A DNA stretch of 64,000 nucleotides from the NCBI RefSeq assembly GCF_002236115.1, contig NZ_NIWT01000005.1, forward strand, positions 1 through 64,000. Reading direction: 5' to 3'. Every line of letters begins with the position of its first letter. Within the stretch, counting starts at the first letter, position 1. The notes below the pieces were generated by a model. It was not told the origin of the DNA. It did not search any database and saw only the letters and a program-made list of their open reading frames with translations. Position numbers and translations under genes: made by a program. The stretch comes from Pseudomonas jessenii (GTDB taxonomy: Bacteria; Pseudomonadota; Gammaproteobacteria; Pseudomonadales; Pseudomonadaceae). Below, in pieces: positions 57,172-64,000 of the stretch.

Positions 57172-60100
57172 ATGCCCAGACTGCCGACCGTGCTTTTTTT
57201 GCTGTCGCTGATGACCTGGACCGCAACGGCAGGCGCGCTGACTCTCACTGACGAAGAACGTAGCTGGCTGGCGGCTCACCCGGAATTGCGCCTGGGTGTC
57301 GATGCGTCATGGCCGCCCTTCGAGTTTCGTGACGATGAGGGCCGCTACCAGGGCCTTGCCGCGGATTACATTGAGGTCATCCGCAAAAGGCTGGCAACCC
57401 GGCTCACGCCCATCGAGCCGGTGAGCTGGACCGCCGTCCTGGAACAGGCCAAGAAGGGCAAGCTGGACCTGCTGCCGGGCATCATGTCGACCCCGGAACG
57501 CCAGAATTACCTGTCGTTCACCCGCCCCTATCTGGATTTTCCGATTGTCATCCTGGCCCATGTCGGGGGTCCTCAGCCACATAACCTGAAAGACCTGTAC
57601 GGCCTGAAAATCGCCGTGGTGGAAAACTACGCCCCCCACGAACTGCTGCGTACCCACCATCCTGACTTGAACCTTGTGGCGATGCCCAACGTCAGTTCGG
57701 CGCTGCAGGCGCTGGCCATCGACGAAGTAGACGCAGTGGTAGGCGATCTGGCTTCCAGCGTCTGGAGCCTGCGCCAACTCAAGCTCGATGGGTTGTATGT
57801 CAGCGGTGAAACGCCCTATCGCTATCAACTGGCCATGGGTGTACCCCGCAACAACAAGATGCTGGTCGGCATTCTCGACAAAGTCCTGGCGGACATGAGC
57901 CCGGCTGAAATCAGCGCCATTCAGGAGCATTGGGTCGGTAACGTCCTCGATCATCGAACTTTCTGGAGTGACTTGCTGGTGTACGGCCTGCCCGGATTGC
58001 TGCTGCTGACTACCGTGCTGGCGGTGGTTATCCGCATCAACCGCCGCTTGAGCTCGGAAATCGCCCGCCGGGTCGACCTTGAACAGGAACTGCGCAGCAG
58101 CGAATACCACTATCGCGGCCTGGTGGAGAGCCTGTCGGCCATCGCCTGGGAAGCAAAAGTCACGGACTTCACCTACAGCTATGTATCGCCCCACGCCGAA
58201 GACCTTCTCGGTTATCCCCTGTCCCATTGGCTGATTCCAGGCTTCTGGCGCAACATCATTCACCCTGCCGACCTGACCCGCGCCCAGACCTTCTGCGATC
58301 ACGAAGTACTGGCCGGGCGCGATCACCGCCTCGATTACCGGGTGATCACCGCCGACGGCCGCTGCCTGTGGGTGCGAGATATCGTCAGCCTGATCGAGCA
58401 CGGGCATGAGCCGGTGCTGCGCGGTTTGATGATCGATATCACCGACGCCAAGCGCACTGAAGAAGCACTGCGCCTGTCGGAACAGAAATTTGCCTCCGTG
58501 TTCCAGCAATGCCCGGACATTCTGGTGATCGCGCGCCTGAGCGACGGTTGCCTGCTGGAGGTCAACGAAGCGTTCGAGGAGCAAATCGGCCTCAAGGCTG
58601 AGGACGTCATTGGCCAGACCGCCACCAACCTGAACATCTGGGGGATTCCCGGTGTCGGGCCGGGACTGCTGCAACGCTTGCAGGCCGGCAGCATCCGCAA
58701 CCTGGAAATGCCCTTTCGCCGCAGCAACGGCCAGGTGTTTACCGGCCTGATCTCCGCCGAACCGTTCGACCTCGACATGACACCGGCGCTGGTGGTTGTG
58801 GTGCGGGACATCACCCAACTCAAGGAAACCCAGCAACAGCTGCAAACATCCGAAGAAAAGTTCGCCAAGGCCTTCCACGCCTCCCCCGACGGTTTGCTGC
58901 TGTCACGGCAAAGCGATGGCTTGCTGTTGGAGGTCAACGACGGTTTTAGCCGCATCACCGGGTTCAACAGCGCCATGTCGGTGGATCGTTCGGCGCTGGA
59001 CCTGGGGATCTGGGTCAACCTCAATGAACGCAAGCAAATGCTCGATCTGCTGCGCCGCGATGGTTTTGTCCGCGACTTCAGTTGCCATATCCGCCGCAGC
59101 GACGGGCAGATCCGACTCTGTGAAGTATCCAGCCGTCCACTGCCGATTGGCGATGACGACTGCATGCTGACCATCGCCCGGGACATCACCGAGCGGCACC
59201 TGATGCAGGAAAAACTGCAACAGGCCGCCACCGTGTTCGAAAGCACCGCCGAAGGCGTGTTGATCACCGATACCCAACAGCACATCAGCGCGGTCAACCG
59301 TGCTTTCACCGAAATCACCGGTTACAGCGAAAGCGAAGCCCTGGGCCACACGCCACGCCTGCTCGCCTCGGGCCTGCATGACAGCGCGTTCTACGCGGCC
59401 ATGTGGCATCAATTGACCGCCGAAGGCCACTGGCAAGGCGAGATTTCCAACCGACGCAAGAATGGCGAGCTGTATCCAAGCTGGCTGACCATCAGTGCCG
59501 TGCGCAACCGGGAGAACTTCATCACCCACTTTGTCGCGGTGTTCGCCGACATTTCCAGCCTCAAGCACGCCCAGGCCAAACTCGACTACCAGGCACACCA
59601 CGACCCGCTGACCGGCCTGCCGAACCGCACGCTGTTCGAAAGCCGTCTGCTGACGGCGCTCAACAGCCAGCAGGAAAACGGCGGCCAGGGCGCGGTGCTG
59701 TTCCTCGACCTCGACCGCTTCAAGCACATCAACGACAGCCTCGGCCACCCGGTCGGCGACCTGCTGCTCAAGGGCATTGCCGTGCGCCTCAAGGAACAGT
59801 TGCGTGACATCGACACCGTGGCGCGCCTGGGGGGTGACGAATTCATTATCCTGCTGCCAGGCCTGCAACAATCCAGCGATGCCGACCACATCGCCACCAA
59901 ACTGCTCAACTGTTTCGCCGCGCCGTTCCAGGCCGGTGAACACGAGTTTTTCATCAGCGCCAGCATCGGCACCAGCCTCTATCCGAAGGATGGCTGCGAC
60001 GTTGCCACACTGATCAAGAACGCCGACGCCGCGATGTACCGCTCCAAGGCCAAGGGCCGCAACCGTGTCGAAAGCTACACCCGCGACCTCACCGCCCAGG

Positions 60101-60918
60101 CCAGCGAACGCGTGGCGCTGGAACACGAACTGCGCCGTGCCATCGAGCGCAACGAGTTGCGCCTGTGCTACCAACCGAAAATCAGCCTCGAAGACTACAG
60201 CCTGGTCGGCGCCGAAGCCCTGATCCGCTGGAACCATCCGACCTTTGGCGACGTGCCCCGGGAACACTTCATCCCGCTGGCTGAAGAAAACGGCATGATC
60301 CTGCAAATCGGCGACTGGGTCCTGGAAACCGCCTGCCGGCAGATGGCCGAATGGCACCGGCTGTACGAAAATCCCGGCCCGCTGTCGGTCAACCTGGCCG
60401 GTGCCCAACTACGCCAACCCAACCTGCTGGGTCGCATCGAACAGTTGCTCAAGGACAACGGTCTCAACCCCGGTTTCCTGCAACTGGAAATCACCGAAAA
60501 CTTCATCATGAGCCAGGCCGAAGAAGCGCTGGCGGTATTGCATCAACTCAAACAACTGGGCGTGCAACTGGCCATCGATGACTTCGGCACCGGCTACTCG
60601 TCCTTGAGTTACCTCAAGCGCCTGCCGCTGGACATCCTCAAGATCGACCAGTCCTTCGTCCGCGGCCTGCCGGACGATCCCCACGACGCGGCGATCGTCC
60701 GCGCCATCATCGCCCTCGGACGCAGCATGCAGTTCACCGTGATTGCCGAAGGGGTCGAGACCCACGCGCAACAGCAATTCCTCGCCGCCGAAGGCTGTGA
60801 ACAAATCCAGGGCTACATCGTCAGCCTGCCCCTACCCCCCGACGAATTTGCCGCAACGTTTCTTCGTACAGCAGTAAAGGCTTTTTCGGATAGCACAGTC
60901 GCAAAACCGTCGCTATAA
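57172..60918 (+). CDS. rmcA: Membrane c-di-GMP regulator, RmcA-like (SBP-PAS-GGDEF-EAL)
   Basis: 1248 residues, close to P. aeruginosa RmcA. A signal peptide (1-21) and periplasmic SBP_bac_3 domain (about 30-255) precede a membrane helix (about 268-290), then four PAS-type domains, a GGDEF domain with intact RLGGDEF near 885-891, and an EAL domain with EALIRW near 1015 and DDFGTGYSSLSYL. Both catalytic motifs are intact, so it could make or break c-di-GMP; the P. aeruginosa protein mainly breaks it in response to redox state and arginine. The ATG at 57172 fits the signal peptide. Confidence 0.88.
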   Translation: MPRLPTVLFLLSLMTWTATAGALTLTDEERSWLAAHPELRLGVDASWPPFEFRDDEGRYQGLAADYIEVIRKRLATRLTPIEPVSWTAVLEQAKKGKLDLLPGIMSTPERQNYLSFTRPYLDFPIVILAHVGGPQPHNLKDLYGLKIAVVENYAPHELLRTHHPDLNLVAMPNVSSALQALAIDEVDAVVGDLASSVWSLRQLKLDGLYVSGETPYRYQLAMGVPRNNKMLVGILDKVLADMSPAEISAIQEHWVGNVLDHRTFWSDLLVYGLPGLLLLTTVLAVVIRINRRLSSEIARRVDLEQELRSSEYHYRGLVESLSAIAWEAKVTDFTYSYVSPHAEDLLGYPLSHWLIPGFWRNIIHPADLTRAQTFCDHEVLAGRDHRLDYRVITADGRCLWVRDIVSLIEHGHEPVLRGLMIDITDAKRTEEALRLSEQKFASVFQQCPDILVIARLSDGCLLEVNEAFEEQIGLKAEDVIGQTATNLNIWGIPGVGPGLLQRLQAGSIRNLEMPFRRSNGQVFTGLISAEPFDLDMTPALVVVVRDITQLKETQQQLQTSEEKFAKAFHASPDGLLLSRQSDGLLLEVNDGFSRITGFNSAMSVDRSALDLGIWVNLNERKQMLDLLRRDGFVRDFSCHIRRSDGQIRLCEVSSRPLPIGDDDCMLTIARDITERHLMQEKLQQAATVFESTAEGVLITDTQQHISAVNRAFTEITGYSESEALGHTPRLLASGLHDSAFYAAMWHQLTAEGHWQGEISNRRKNGELYPSWLTISAVRNRENFITHFVAVFADISSLKHAQAKLDYQAHHDPLTGLPNRTLFESRLLTALNSQQENGGQGAVLFLDLDRFKHINDSLGHPVGDLLLKGIAVRLKEQLRDIDTVARLGGDEFIILLPGLQQSSDADHIATKLLNCFAAPFQAGEHEFFISASIGTSLYPKDGCDVATLIKNADAAMYRSKAKGRNRVESYTRDLTAQASERVALEHELRRAIERNELRLCYQPKISLEDYSLVGAEALIRWNHPTFGDVPREHFIPLAEENGMILQIGDWVLETACRQMAEWHRLYENPGPLSVNLAGAQLRQPNLLGRIEQLLKDNGLNPGFLQLEITENFIMSQAEEALAVLHQLKQLGVQLAIDDFGTGYSSLSYLKRLPLDILKIDQSFVRGLPDDPHDAAIVRAIIALGRSMQFTVIAEGVETHAQQQFLAAEGCEQIQGYIVSLPLPPDEFAATFLRTAVKAFSDSTVAKPSL

Positions 60919-60933
60919 TCCGCGACCTACTGA

Positions 60934-61010
60934 GGGCCTATAGCTCAGTTGGTTAGAGCAGAGGACTCATAATCCTTTGGTCCACGGTTCAAGTCCGTGT
61001 GGGCCCACCA
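60934..61010 (+). tRNA. tRNA-Ile2 (anticodon CAU, lysidine type)
   Basis: 77 bases with CCA encoded. Stems: acceptor GGGCCTA/TGGGCCC, D arm GCTC-GAGC, anticodon stem GAGGA/TCCTT with loop CTCATAA (anticodon 60968-60970), T arm CACGG/CCGTG around TTCAAGT. The C4-G69 and C5-G68 pairs are those of E. coli tRNA-Ile2, not elongator tRNA-Met, so the C of CAU should become lysidine by TilS and read AUA. Automatic annotation often calls it tRNA-Met. Confidence 0.88.
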
Positions 61011-61015
61011 AACAA

Positions 61016-61042
61016 GAAAGCCGCGCAATGCGCGGCTTTTTC
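61016..61042 (+). terminator. Terminator after the tRNA
   Basis: Stem AGCCGCGC/GCGCGGCT (61019-61037) followed by TTTTT, ten bases after the tRNA CCA. Confidence 0.9.
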
Positions 61043-61279
61043 GTGCCTGGCGTTTAGTTTTGTTTACTTAAGCTCTCGCTTTATCGGATGACGCCCGCAG
61101 ACCTTGTAGGCAAACTCCGAATCTTCTATTTGGGCACTTTGCCGCCTTGTTGCCCTTTTCTTCGACGGGATAGTCTCCGGACGTCGCTGACCATTCAGCG
61201 ATCGGGCTTGGAAACCCGCCGAACTCTAGCCGCAACAGCGCCCTCATCACGATTGCTTGTATTGTGTGATCCTGAGTTA
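61043..61279. other. Non-coding region before the DUF6124 leader
   Basis: About 235 bases. A 60-residue minus-strand frame at 61068-61250 (with VEEKGNKAAKCPNRRFG) has no ribosome site or recognised domain. A hairpin CGGG-CTTGGAAA-CCCG sits at 61203-61218 and shares its eight-base loop with one in the leader (61360-61375). The promoter of the next gene should lie here; I cannot place it with confidence. Confidence 0.45.
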
Positions 61280-61407
61280 TGACGGCTGTGCGTGGGACGC
61301 CTTCGGGCGTGCCGGTTCCTAGGTTCCCGGTTTTCCAACCTGCGTACAGCCGTCACCCATTCGCTTGGAAACGATTGTGGCGGCTCCTAGAACCCAGGAG
61401 TAAAACC
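61280..61407 (+). promoter_or_regulatory. Structured 5' leader of the DUF6124-type gene
   Basis: Stem 1: TGACGGCTGT (61280-61289) pairs perfectly with ACAGCCGTCA (61346-61355), enclosing ACGCC-TTCG-GGCGT (61297-61310) and AGGTT/AACCT. Stem 2: GCCGTCAC (61349-61356) pairs with GTGGCGGC (61377-61384), with one G-U pair, around a CTTGGAAA loop. Stems 1 and 2 share 61349-61355, so they exclude each other. Stem 3: CTCCT (61384-61388) pairs with the ribosome site AGGAG (61396-61400). This looks like a cis-acting RNA switch; ligand or protein unknown. Confidence 0.65.
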
Positions 61408-61728
61408 ATGACTGAAGCAGATTCACCCGCACCCTCAGACCTGAAAACCGCCGGCTTCACACCCTTCCTGTACCTCTCGGATCAACCTCTGTTCCACGTC
61501 TGCCGCAACGTCCCCATCGCCGACGCTCTGGCCCAAGCCTCCGACCTGCTGTTCCTCGCCAAGTCCCTCATCGTGGACGCCGCCTACTCCCAAGACTCCG
61601 ACCGCCACGCCTGGGCCGCGCATTACCTGACGACGATGAGCAAAGCGGTGATTGATGATGTGGTAAAGGTGCTGACGCGCCGGCCTGTTCAAATGAGAAA
61701 GGAAGCAGCCCCATCGAAAAACACATAA
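61408..61728 (+). CDS. DUF6124/DUF3077-type small protein
   Basis: 106 residues of a family common in Pseudomonas, function unknown. It has LFHVCRNVPIADALAQASDLLFLAKSL followed by a helical C-terminal half and a basic tail. The ATG at 61408 is seven bases after AGGAG. The frame is open further up to an ATG at 61279, but that region has the pairing expected of structured RNA and encodes an odd Arg/Pro-rich peptide, so I exclude it. Confidence 0.75.
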   Translation: MTEADSPAPSDLKTAGFTPFLYLSDQPLFHVCRNVPIADALAQASDLLFLAKSLIVDAAYSQDSDRHAWAAHYLTTMSKAVIDDVVKVLTRRPVQMRKEAAPSKNT

Positions 61729-61739
61729 TCACGGCAAAG

Positions 61740-61781
61740 TTGATAATTCCCAAAAAGGGACCTATCGTTCCCTTTTTGGGA
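61740..61781 (+). promoter_or_regulatory. Promoter and operator of the NTase-HEPN pair
   Basis: TCCCAAAAAGGGA (61748-61760) and TCCCTTTTTGGGA (61769-61781) form a perfect 13-base inverted repeat with an eight-base gap; each half is itself TCCC-N5-GGGA. TTGATA (61740-61745) and TATCGT (61763-61768), 17 bases apart, make a fair promoter whose -10 lies in the gap. Binding here would block transcription, so autorepression by the wHTH protein is likely. It starts 12 bases after the upstream stop codon. Confidence 0.65.
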
Positions 61782-61796
61782 CTTATAGAACCGACC

Positions 61797-62399
61797 ATGC
61801 CTGCCATCCCGCTAAGCGATGCTCTCTTTACTGCCACCCAGCAAAAAGTGCTGGGCATGTTGTATGGCAAACCGGATCAGAGCTTCTATGCCAATGAAAT
61901 ATCCCGCTGGGCACAGGTCGGCAAGGGCAGCCTGATGCGTGAGCTGGAGCGTCTGCATAGCGCAGGCATTCTCACCATGAGTCGACGGGGTAATCAGACG
62001 CACTACCAAGCCAACCCTGAGTGCCCCATCTATGCAGAACTGCTTGGGATTGTGCGTAAGACTTTTGGCATTGCAGAGCAGCTGCGTGCGGCCTTGACTC
62101 CGCTGAATGATCAGTTGGTATGGGCGTTCATCTATGGCTCCATTGCCAAGGGTAACGAGCACGCAGGCAGTGACATTGACCTGATGCTGATTGGTGAAAA
62201 TCTCAGTTACAGCGACTTGATGGAACGGGTACTGCCCGTAGAGGAACAGCTTGGCCGCACCATTAACCCAACGCTCTACACACTGGTCGACTGGCAAACC
62301 AAGAAGGCGGCCGGCAACAGCTTTGTAGTGCGGGTTGAACAACAGGACAAAATTGATTTGATTGGCCACAATCCAGCAGAGGTAGCCGATGGGCAGTAA
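61797..62399 (+). CDS. wHTH-nucleotidyltransferase fusion (MNT antitoxin-like)
   Basis: 200 residues. A winged helix-turn-helix (about 8-70, with YANEISRWAQVGKGSLMREL and a TMSRRGNQTHY wing) is joined to a minimal polymerase-beta nucleotidyltransferase domain with GS at 114-115 and the metal Asp pair in SDIDL (D126, D128). Such domains AMPylate HEPN toxins in MntA-HepT systems. The wHTH probably binds the operator just upstream. No clear ribosome site is seen. It overlaps the HEPN gene by 11 bases. Confidence 0.82.
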   Translation: MPAIPLSDALFTATQQKVLGMLYGKPDQSFYANEISRWAQVGKGSLMRELERLHSAGILTMSRRGNQTHYQANPECPIYAELLGIVRKTFGIAEQLRAALTPLNDQLVWAFIYGSIAKGNEHAGSDIDLMLIGENLSYSDLMERVLPVEEQLGRTINPTLYTLVDWQTKKAAGNSFVVRVEQQDKIDLIGHNPAEVADGQ

Positions 62400-62817
62400 C
62401 GAAAATCTGGAAAACCTGGTGCGTAGCGGCGGCCTCAAAGCCGAACCGCCAGATCGCAAGGAATGTAAAGGGCTGCTGAGATCGGCCACGGACCGCTTGA
62501 AGGATGCTCACAGTTCGGCCCTGTCCTTCGCCAGTCGCTTCGACCTCGCCTACAACGCTGCACATGCCCTGGCACTGACGGCCATGCGTCTACAGGGTTT
62601 TCGCTCTGACCGCCGTTATCTGGTGTTTCAATGCCTTGTACATACTCTCGGTCTGAACAAAATCCAGGTACGCCTGTTTGCGCTTTGTCACGAGCGCCGC
62701 AATCTGGCTGAGTACGAAGGTTATATGGATGTAGACGAAACCCTTCTGGCTGAGCTACTAGGGGCGACTGATGCACTGTTGCTACGGGTGCAAGACGCAA
62801 TGTTTGATAGCAAGTAA
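62389..62817 (+). CDS. HEPN-like protein, partner of the nucleotidyltransferase
   Basis: 142 residues, all-helical by composition, in the position of the HEPN toxin in HEPN-MNT pairs. The helix-loop HERRNLAEYEGY (101-112) resembles HEPN active sites but reads R-x4-Y (R104, Y109) where HepT toxins have R-x4-H, with another Tyr at 112. RNase activity is therefore uncertain. Translationally coupled to the NTase gene. Confidence 0.72.
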   Translation: MGSNENLENLVRSGGLKAEPPDRKECKGLLRSATDRLKDAHSSALSFASRFDLAYNAAHALALTAMRLQGFRSDRRYLVFQCLVHTLGLNKIQVRLFALCHERRNLAEYEGYMDVDETLLAELLGATDALLLRVQDAMFDSK

Positions 62818-62832
62818 CACTTCAGCTCTTCG

Positions 62833-63519
62833 TTATTTCCAATACTGAACGGCATCACTGCAACTGTCAGTCCAAACACGTAACGAAGGGATGGCCTGCA
62901 CCGCCCGCAACCGTTCCAGCATCAGCCCGGTGTACACAACCTCATACGTATCCGCCCCCCGCCCCCATTGCTCAACGAGCACCATGCCGTCGACCAATGT
63001 CGCCGCCAATTCGGCAATCGTCCCGGCCTGATCTTCGATAATTCCTTGAGTCCGAATCCAAACCCGATCTGTCATCGCTTTAAGCTCCGCCGCTATCTGC
63101 TCAGACGACGCAGGATCGGTATCGGGGCAAGTGATATTGCGCAGCAGATGCTGAAGCTCCCTGATTTTTGCGTAGTCTTGTTCCGCCCCCTGCCCGCCTT
63201 TGAGGATGGCTGTGGCTTTCAGCTTATCGACGCGTTTGGCGGCTGAAGTTTTTGAAGGGAGTGTCTGCGCCATTGCGCCAGCCAGGAGCACCATCATCCG
63301 GGCTTCCAGATGCTCCTTCATGGCTTCCATCGACGAAATCGGGCGCACCAGCGTAATGCAGGCCCCTCCCTGGTGCCGCAGATCCATAGTCACCGTCAGG
63401 GTCACGCCGCCCGTTTCAAACCCCAGGGCGCGGGCCACGACGTAGTGGCCCATTTCGTGATGGGCGATCTGCAGGGCATGATCGCGTACTGCGGGGGGCA
63501 TCTTCCTCGTCATATCCAT
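62833..63519 (-). CDS. Small HExxH zinc-metalloprotease-like protein
   Basis: 228 residues. HEMGH at residues 21-25 in a helix (QIAHHEMGHYVVARALGFE) matches the zinc site of M41/FtsH-type peptidases, but there is no AAA+ domain and no membrane segment. The middle has LLAGAMAQTLPSKTSAAK and a charged helical region. The start is one of two ATGs at 63519 or 63513, both near GAGG; sequence further up is REP-derived. Convergent with the HEPN gene. Function unknown. Confidence 0.7.
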   Translation of the reverse strand: MDMTRKMPPAVRDHALQIAHHEMGHYVVARALGFETGGVTLTVTMDLRHQGGACITLVRPISSMEAMKEHLEARMMVLLAGAMAQTLPSKTSAAKRVDKLKATAILKGGQGAEQDYAKIRELQHLLRNITCPDTDPASSEQIAAELKAMTDRVWIRTQGIIEDQAGTIAELAATLVDGMVLVEQWGRGADTYEVVYTGLMLERLRAVQAIPSLRVWTDSCSDAVQYWK

Positions 63520-63588
63520 TGCCTCGGAACCTTCGTTCTCGCATTCGACTACGAGTGACGGTCGCTGTCCATCCTGATGCCCCGCGCA

Positions 63589-63690
63589 ATGTGGGAGCGA
63601 GCCTGCTCGCGATGGACTTGAAAGCACCGCGCCCATTCAGACAGCACGCGTTATCGTTCACGACCTTCGCGAGCGAGCTCGCTCCTACAT
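63589..63690. repeat. Hybrid REP pair
   Basis: Left element TGTGGGAGCGAGCCTGCTCG, right element CGCGAGCGAGCTCGCTCCTACA. The left belongs to the TGTGGG subtype and the right to the TGTAGG subtype; the other pairs in the window match in subtype. Confidence 0.85.
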
Positions 63691-63694
63691 CACC

Positions 63695-64000
63695 TTATTT
63701 GGGCAAAGCATAGGCAATCACATAATCCCCACGATCGGTCGACTGCCGCGCACCACCCACCGTCAGCAGGATGTACTGCTTGCCGGTTTTCGGCGATACG
63801 TAAGTCATCGGCCCGGACTGGCTGCCCACTGGCAAACGCGATTTCCAGATTTCGTTGCCGTTGCCGGTGTCGAAGGCGCGCAGGTAGAAGTCCTGTGTGC
63901 CAGCGAAGAACAGCAGGCCCGACTGGGTGGCCAGCGATGCGCCGAGGGTCGGCATGCCGATCGGGATCGGCAGGTGCATGCGGATGCCCAGCGGGCCGGT
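63695..64000 (-). CDS. gcd: PQQ-dependent glucose dehydrogenase, C-terminal part
   Basis: The last 101 residues of a membrane-bound quinoprotein dehydrogenase that oxidises glucose to gluconate in the periplasm. Seen are MPTLGASLATQSGLLFFAGT, YLRAFDTGNGNEIWKSRLP and the ending GDYVIAYALPK, all of the PQQ beta-propeller. The 5' part is outside the window. Confidence 0.88.
   Translation of the reverse strand, partial: TGPLGIRMHLPIPIGMPTLGASLATQSGLLFFAGTQDFYLRAFDTGNGNEIWKSRLPVGSQSGPMTYVSPKTGKQYILLTVGGARQSTDRGDYVIAYALPK

Noticed and set aside
61068..61250. 60-codon minus-strand frame before the DUF6124 leader
   Set aside because: No ribosome site or domain. It may be part of a multi-copy non-coding element; a genome-wide nucleotide search would tell.
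61279..61407. In-frame N-terminal extension of the DUF6124-type protein
   Set aside because: The frame is open from an ATG at 61279, but the peptide is Arg/Pro/Trp-rich and unlike the family, and the DNA forms perfect stems. The ATG at 61408 has a well-placed AGGAG.
61011..63700. Right attachment site for an element integrated in the tRNA
   Set aside because: No repeat of the tRNA 3' end was seen between 61011 and 63700 and there is no integrase.

Overview
The window is a chromosomal segment of a Pseudomonas of the fluorescens/putida lineage. I judge this from the gene order, which follows the block known in P. aeruginosa from the tyrZ-erpA-argC region through trp, agt, lptD and rpoD to the redox regulator rmcA. 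It also fits the high GC, the estP autotransporter esterase beside the trp genes, and about a dozen GTGGGAGCGAGC-type REP repeat pairs typical of this group. Species cannot be named from sequence reading alone.

Layout. 1-460: leader and three stacked sigma70 promoters of an rRNA operon whose 16S gene lies left of the window. 460-13990: housekeeping genes (tyrS, an M23 peptidase, anmK, erpA, argC, hemJ, a nitronate monooxygenase, a DUF805 protein, an SDR, a HIT protein, coq7, speD, an OsmC protein, vfr, a lipoate-ligase-like gene). 14130-22150: split tryptophan genes (trpGDC, trpE) with estP between them, then gph and rpe. 22260-31670: an iron alcohol dehydrogenase and the agtABCD transporter with the agtSR two-component system, which in P. 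aeruginosa serves 4-aminobutyrate/5-aminovalerate uptake. 31740-35320: a DUF3530 protein, djlA, and the murU-amgK cell-wall recycling pair. 35450-43080: the lptD-surA-pdxA-rsmA-apaG-apaH-glpE run. 43380-48340: the prkA-yeaH-spoVR stress kinase cluster. 48400-57050: cca, folK, folB, plsY, tsaD and the rpsU-dnaG-rpoD macromolecular synthesis operon. 57170-61010: rmcA and a tRNA-Ile2(CAU).

The only clearly accessory stretch lies between that tRNA and the 3' end of gcd at the right edge (61010-63590). It holds a DUF6124-type small protein behind a long, apparently switch-like structured leader. Next comes a two-gene wHTH-nucleotidyltransferase/HEPN pair of toxin-antitoxin type, with a 13-bp perfect inverted repeat around its likely -10 box. 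A small HExxH protein follows. These are the best candidates for something undescribed.

A second notable point concerns the trp genes. The 3' end of gph, just upstream of trpE, and a short unannotated frame upstream of trpG both end in the same ARWRWRA-stop and are about 85-90% identical over some 54 bp by eye. This suggests that the tail of gph doubles as the trpE leader peptide and that the trpGDC leader is a copy of it.
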